Positions 61,554 to 64,000 of a stretch of DNA of 64,000 bases are shown here, one piece after another. The notes below the pieces were generated by a model. It had not been told where the DNA came from, ran no database searches, and worked only from the letters and a program-made list of their open reading frames with translations. Source of the stretch: Nissolia schottii (taxonomy: Eukaryota > Streptophyta > Magnoliopsida > Fabales > Fabaceae); assembly GCA_003254905.1 (NCBI GenBank), contig QANU01011901.1:1336039-1400038 (forward strand). Direction: 5' to 3'. The position numbers and the translations under genes are program-made. Positions within the stretch are counted from its first letter, which is position 1, and each line of letters starts with the position of its first letter.

Positions 61554-61870
61554 AATTCAGATTAAAATATTAATATAATTAATGTCGCATAATTTTGATG
61601 GTAATTTGTCATAAAGTATGTGCAAATATAATTAAATTTTTGTCGGTTCTAGCCAACGGTATAATTCAGATTAAAATATTAATATAATTATTGTTTGATA
61701 CTTTCGATGATAATTTGTCATAAAATATGTGCAAATATAATCAAATTACCGTCGGTTATAGCTGACAGTAATTCAGATTAAAATGTTAATATAATTACCG
61801 TCAGCTACTTTCGACGGTAATTTGTCATAAATTATGTGTGAATATTAATATAATTACCATCGATTGTGTT
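61554..61870. repeat. CACTA subterminal tandem units
   Basis: Blocks beginning ATTCAGATTAAAATATTAAT recur at about 61555, 61673 and 61771. Each is followed by GGTAATTTGTCATAAA-type and CGTCGGTT-type words, so the period is about 100-118 bp. Subterminal repeats are where CACTA transposase-binding proteins act. Confidence 0.65.
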
Positions 61871-62100
61871 CAACGGTAAACAGTTCAAGTCGAACCGTTC
61901 TTGGGCCATCGTTACCGTCAGTCTTGGCTGACACTAACTGTCGTTGGCTCTCCGTATCTGACAATAACAAGTTTCCATCGAGGCTATATTACCATCGGGA
62001 TTGCTTCCAACGGAAAGTCTGACAGAAAGTAAAAAAACCAACGGTAATCAAAAAAATTTCCACGTTAACTCCGACGGTAATGCACGTTTTTCTTGTAGTA

Positions 62101-64000
62101 TTACACTAGTATGTAGTACACCCAAACTTACACGGTGCACCATAGCCACGACAAGAATCAAATGCATTCAAAACAAAATTTGAGAGTAAAAACCATAGAT
62201 ATATCATAAAAACACAATCCAATCCACAAGGCTCTTGTCGAGTTTAGGAAGGATATTTGTCAATATTTGTCAGGTCCAAGTGATTAGACATTTCTTACCT
62301 TAATACATATTACATATTTAAATATTGTGAATGAAAAAAAAAACTTTGAGAAAGTTTGAGCCGAATTAGTTGATATTTAACGCATTTCGAATACTAATAG
62401 TTTAGATAGTAAAATAAATATAATTTAATATTATTTTTCATGAAATAATTCTTTGTATTATCTTAAATTTAAACGAAAATAACTTGTGATAGCAAATAAG
62501 TGTTAAAATTTACATATTTTCACTATCAACTACACCGGTCAACCCTAGCTTCCCTTTAAGATGACAGTCATAAACTCTTGTAATGCATAAAACAAAGTCG
62601 CCCTTAACAAAATTCCAACGGACAAAACTAACTACAAAATCTGTATAGATAAAGTTGAAATGGACTAGAGGTGATGCCATCTACATTGCTTTAGATGCTC
62701 AGAATATTCATCCATGTCACAACAAGGTACAAGTTAATTAATCCATTGATCGATAATTATTAATTAATTCAGTTTATTTTGTCTTTTGCCGACTCTATTC
62801 AATAAGCAAGAATAATATTTACATATAAGCAATTGTGCCTTGATGTCCTAATTGCATGACGTCTTCAAACCCTAGTGTTTTGAATTGTTCCAAATTGGTT
62901 CTTGTGGGTTCATAGTTGTGAAGATTTTGTTTTTTTTAACATTATGTTTTTTTTTTCTTTCTCTTATTTTTAGGTGAAATCGTATGTATTTTCTTATTGG
63001 AAGTAATTTGTTTAAGCATTTAAAATCCTATAGGAGTATAACTCTTTCAGTATCAATTTTTTGATACTCAAAACTTGAATCTAAGACCATTGTCCATCAA
63101 TTAAGGGGAAGAAACATATACCGCTCCAACTGACCATGTGATAGTATATCTGCCTCCTAGGATGTATTTGCAAGTTTTGTTTTAAAGGAAAAGAAAAGGA
63201 AATGAAAGGTTTTGATAAACTTAATCATGATTTTAACATGTATTAAGTTATTCAAAATCTTTCTTTTCCTCTCCTTTCCCTTGAACAAAATCCGCAAACA
63301 CATCCTTAAATCCTTAAAGGATCAAACATTATATCAGTTGACTAATTATGTGACTAAATTAATTAACCAAAGTAGTGGAATTATTTTTTTTTTCGCCTTT
63401 TGGAATGGTCCATTAGAAAAGCGATTTGGATGAATAAGAAGGAAAGGACTAGCTAGCTTAATTACAGCGTGTGAACTAAGAATACACGTTTGCACTCACT
63501 TATCTGTACGTTAATTGAACTGATTAGTAAAAATGTTAGCTAAGTGAAGTTCACAAATGCACCCCACTTGCCTCCATTTCTCATTACTTTATTTATTATT
63601 ATTAAACCACATGCCACACATAGTATAAGCCTCCATTGTCTTCTTTTGGCTACACGAACAAACAATACTAATTCGAAAGGAGATCGTCGAAGCCACACTT
63701 ATTCAGCGTATGATTATTATTACCCTCTGCGTTCTTTCTTTACTTCTCTACCATTTTATTGTATTGTAGTATTTCTACAAATATTTATTCCCTTAGATTT
63801 ATATCACATTAATTATTTTTTATACTATATTTTTTATTAAATAACTCTCTCTCATGTTTATATATTATTAAAATTTTAATAATTTTAATTATTTTTATAT
63901 TAAATAAAAATAATTATATAAAATATTATTAACTTTTTAATTTATATATTTTTTAGTTATTTTTTTAACATGTATGGACAACTTAGAGTAGACAAATTTT
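62101..64000. other. AT-rich intergenic region to the end of the window
   Basis: No gene or element recognised. The short open frames have no motifs. Confidence 0.5.

Larger units (their letters stand above)
60016..62100 (+). mobile_element. 3' half of a decayed CACTA (En/Spm) element
   Basis: The block holds TNP2-type coding remnants (60016-60906), then AT-rich DNA, then a subterminal repeat zone (about 61480-62090), then an end whose complement is TACTACAAGAAAAACG. The consensus CACTA end is CACTACAAGAAAA, so the first base has changed. The left end is not found in this window, so the element is truncated or the rest is lost. Subterminal copies of CCGTCGGTT and GACGGTAA words repeat in both senses. 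Confidence 0.75.

Overview
This is nuclear DNA from a flowering plant. Genes are split by GT-AG introns, intergenic DNA is very AT-rich, and there are plant-type transposons (Mutator-like, hAT, PIF/Harbinger, CACTA, Ty1/copia, LTR relics, Au-like SINEs) and a tandem mTERF array of the kind expanded in dicots. A dicot is likely. A legume is only a guess, based on the style of some small elements. A run of Ns at 28247-28360 marks an assembly gap.

Left part (1-23000), conserved single genes. NIP7 (60S ribosome biogenesis, minus) has telo-box and TGGGCC promoter motifs. A seven-exon mitochondrial thiamine-pyrophosphate carrier (plus) follows, then a three-exon NDUFAF4-like complex I assembly factor (minus), then a large ELM2/SANT-type nuclear regulator with an LNLP (EAR-like) motif (minus). 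Between them lie relics: a LINE-type RNase H tail, an SRC2-like C2-domain pseudogene, a copia RNase H tail, an ARM-repeat fragment carried between MITE-like ends, and a SINE.

Middle (23000-34600). About 4.8 kb of AT-rich DNA with no gene seen is followed by a foldback Mutator-like element (27892-29068) with a perfect 9-bp target duplication. The assembly gap falls inside one of its arms. A two-exon WDR5 homologue (minus, 29651-31607) comes next, then a second Mutator-like element (31843-33774) holding a fragment of a FAR1-type N-terminus.

Right part (34600-59000), a five-copy tandem array of single-exon mTERF genes on the plus strand. Copies A, B and C are pseudogenes; D (391 aa) and E (382 aa) are intact. 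Each copy carries a homologous 3' flank, so the duplicated unit is gene plus at least 1-2.5 kb. The A flank was later hit by an hAT element, a 1.8-kb LTR-like element and a 254-bp copia-type solo LTR. The E flank was hit by a SINE. The other copies supply empty-site references. A PIF/Harbinger unit (Myb-like ORF1 plus HARBI1-type transposase, both decayed) lies between A and B. After the array are the decayed 3' half of a CACTA element (60016-62100) and AT-rich DNA to the end.

Several genes concern organelles: the TPP carrier (mitochondrial inner membrane), the NDUFAF4-like factor (complex I assembly) and the mTERFs (organelle gene expression). Nothing in the sequence suggests co-regulation; plant genes of this kind are independent transcription units. 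Exon boundaries were read by eye from splice sites, frame and family conservation, without transcript data.
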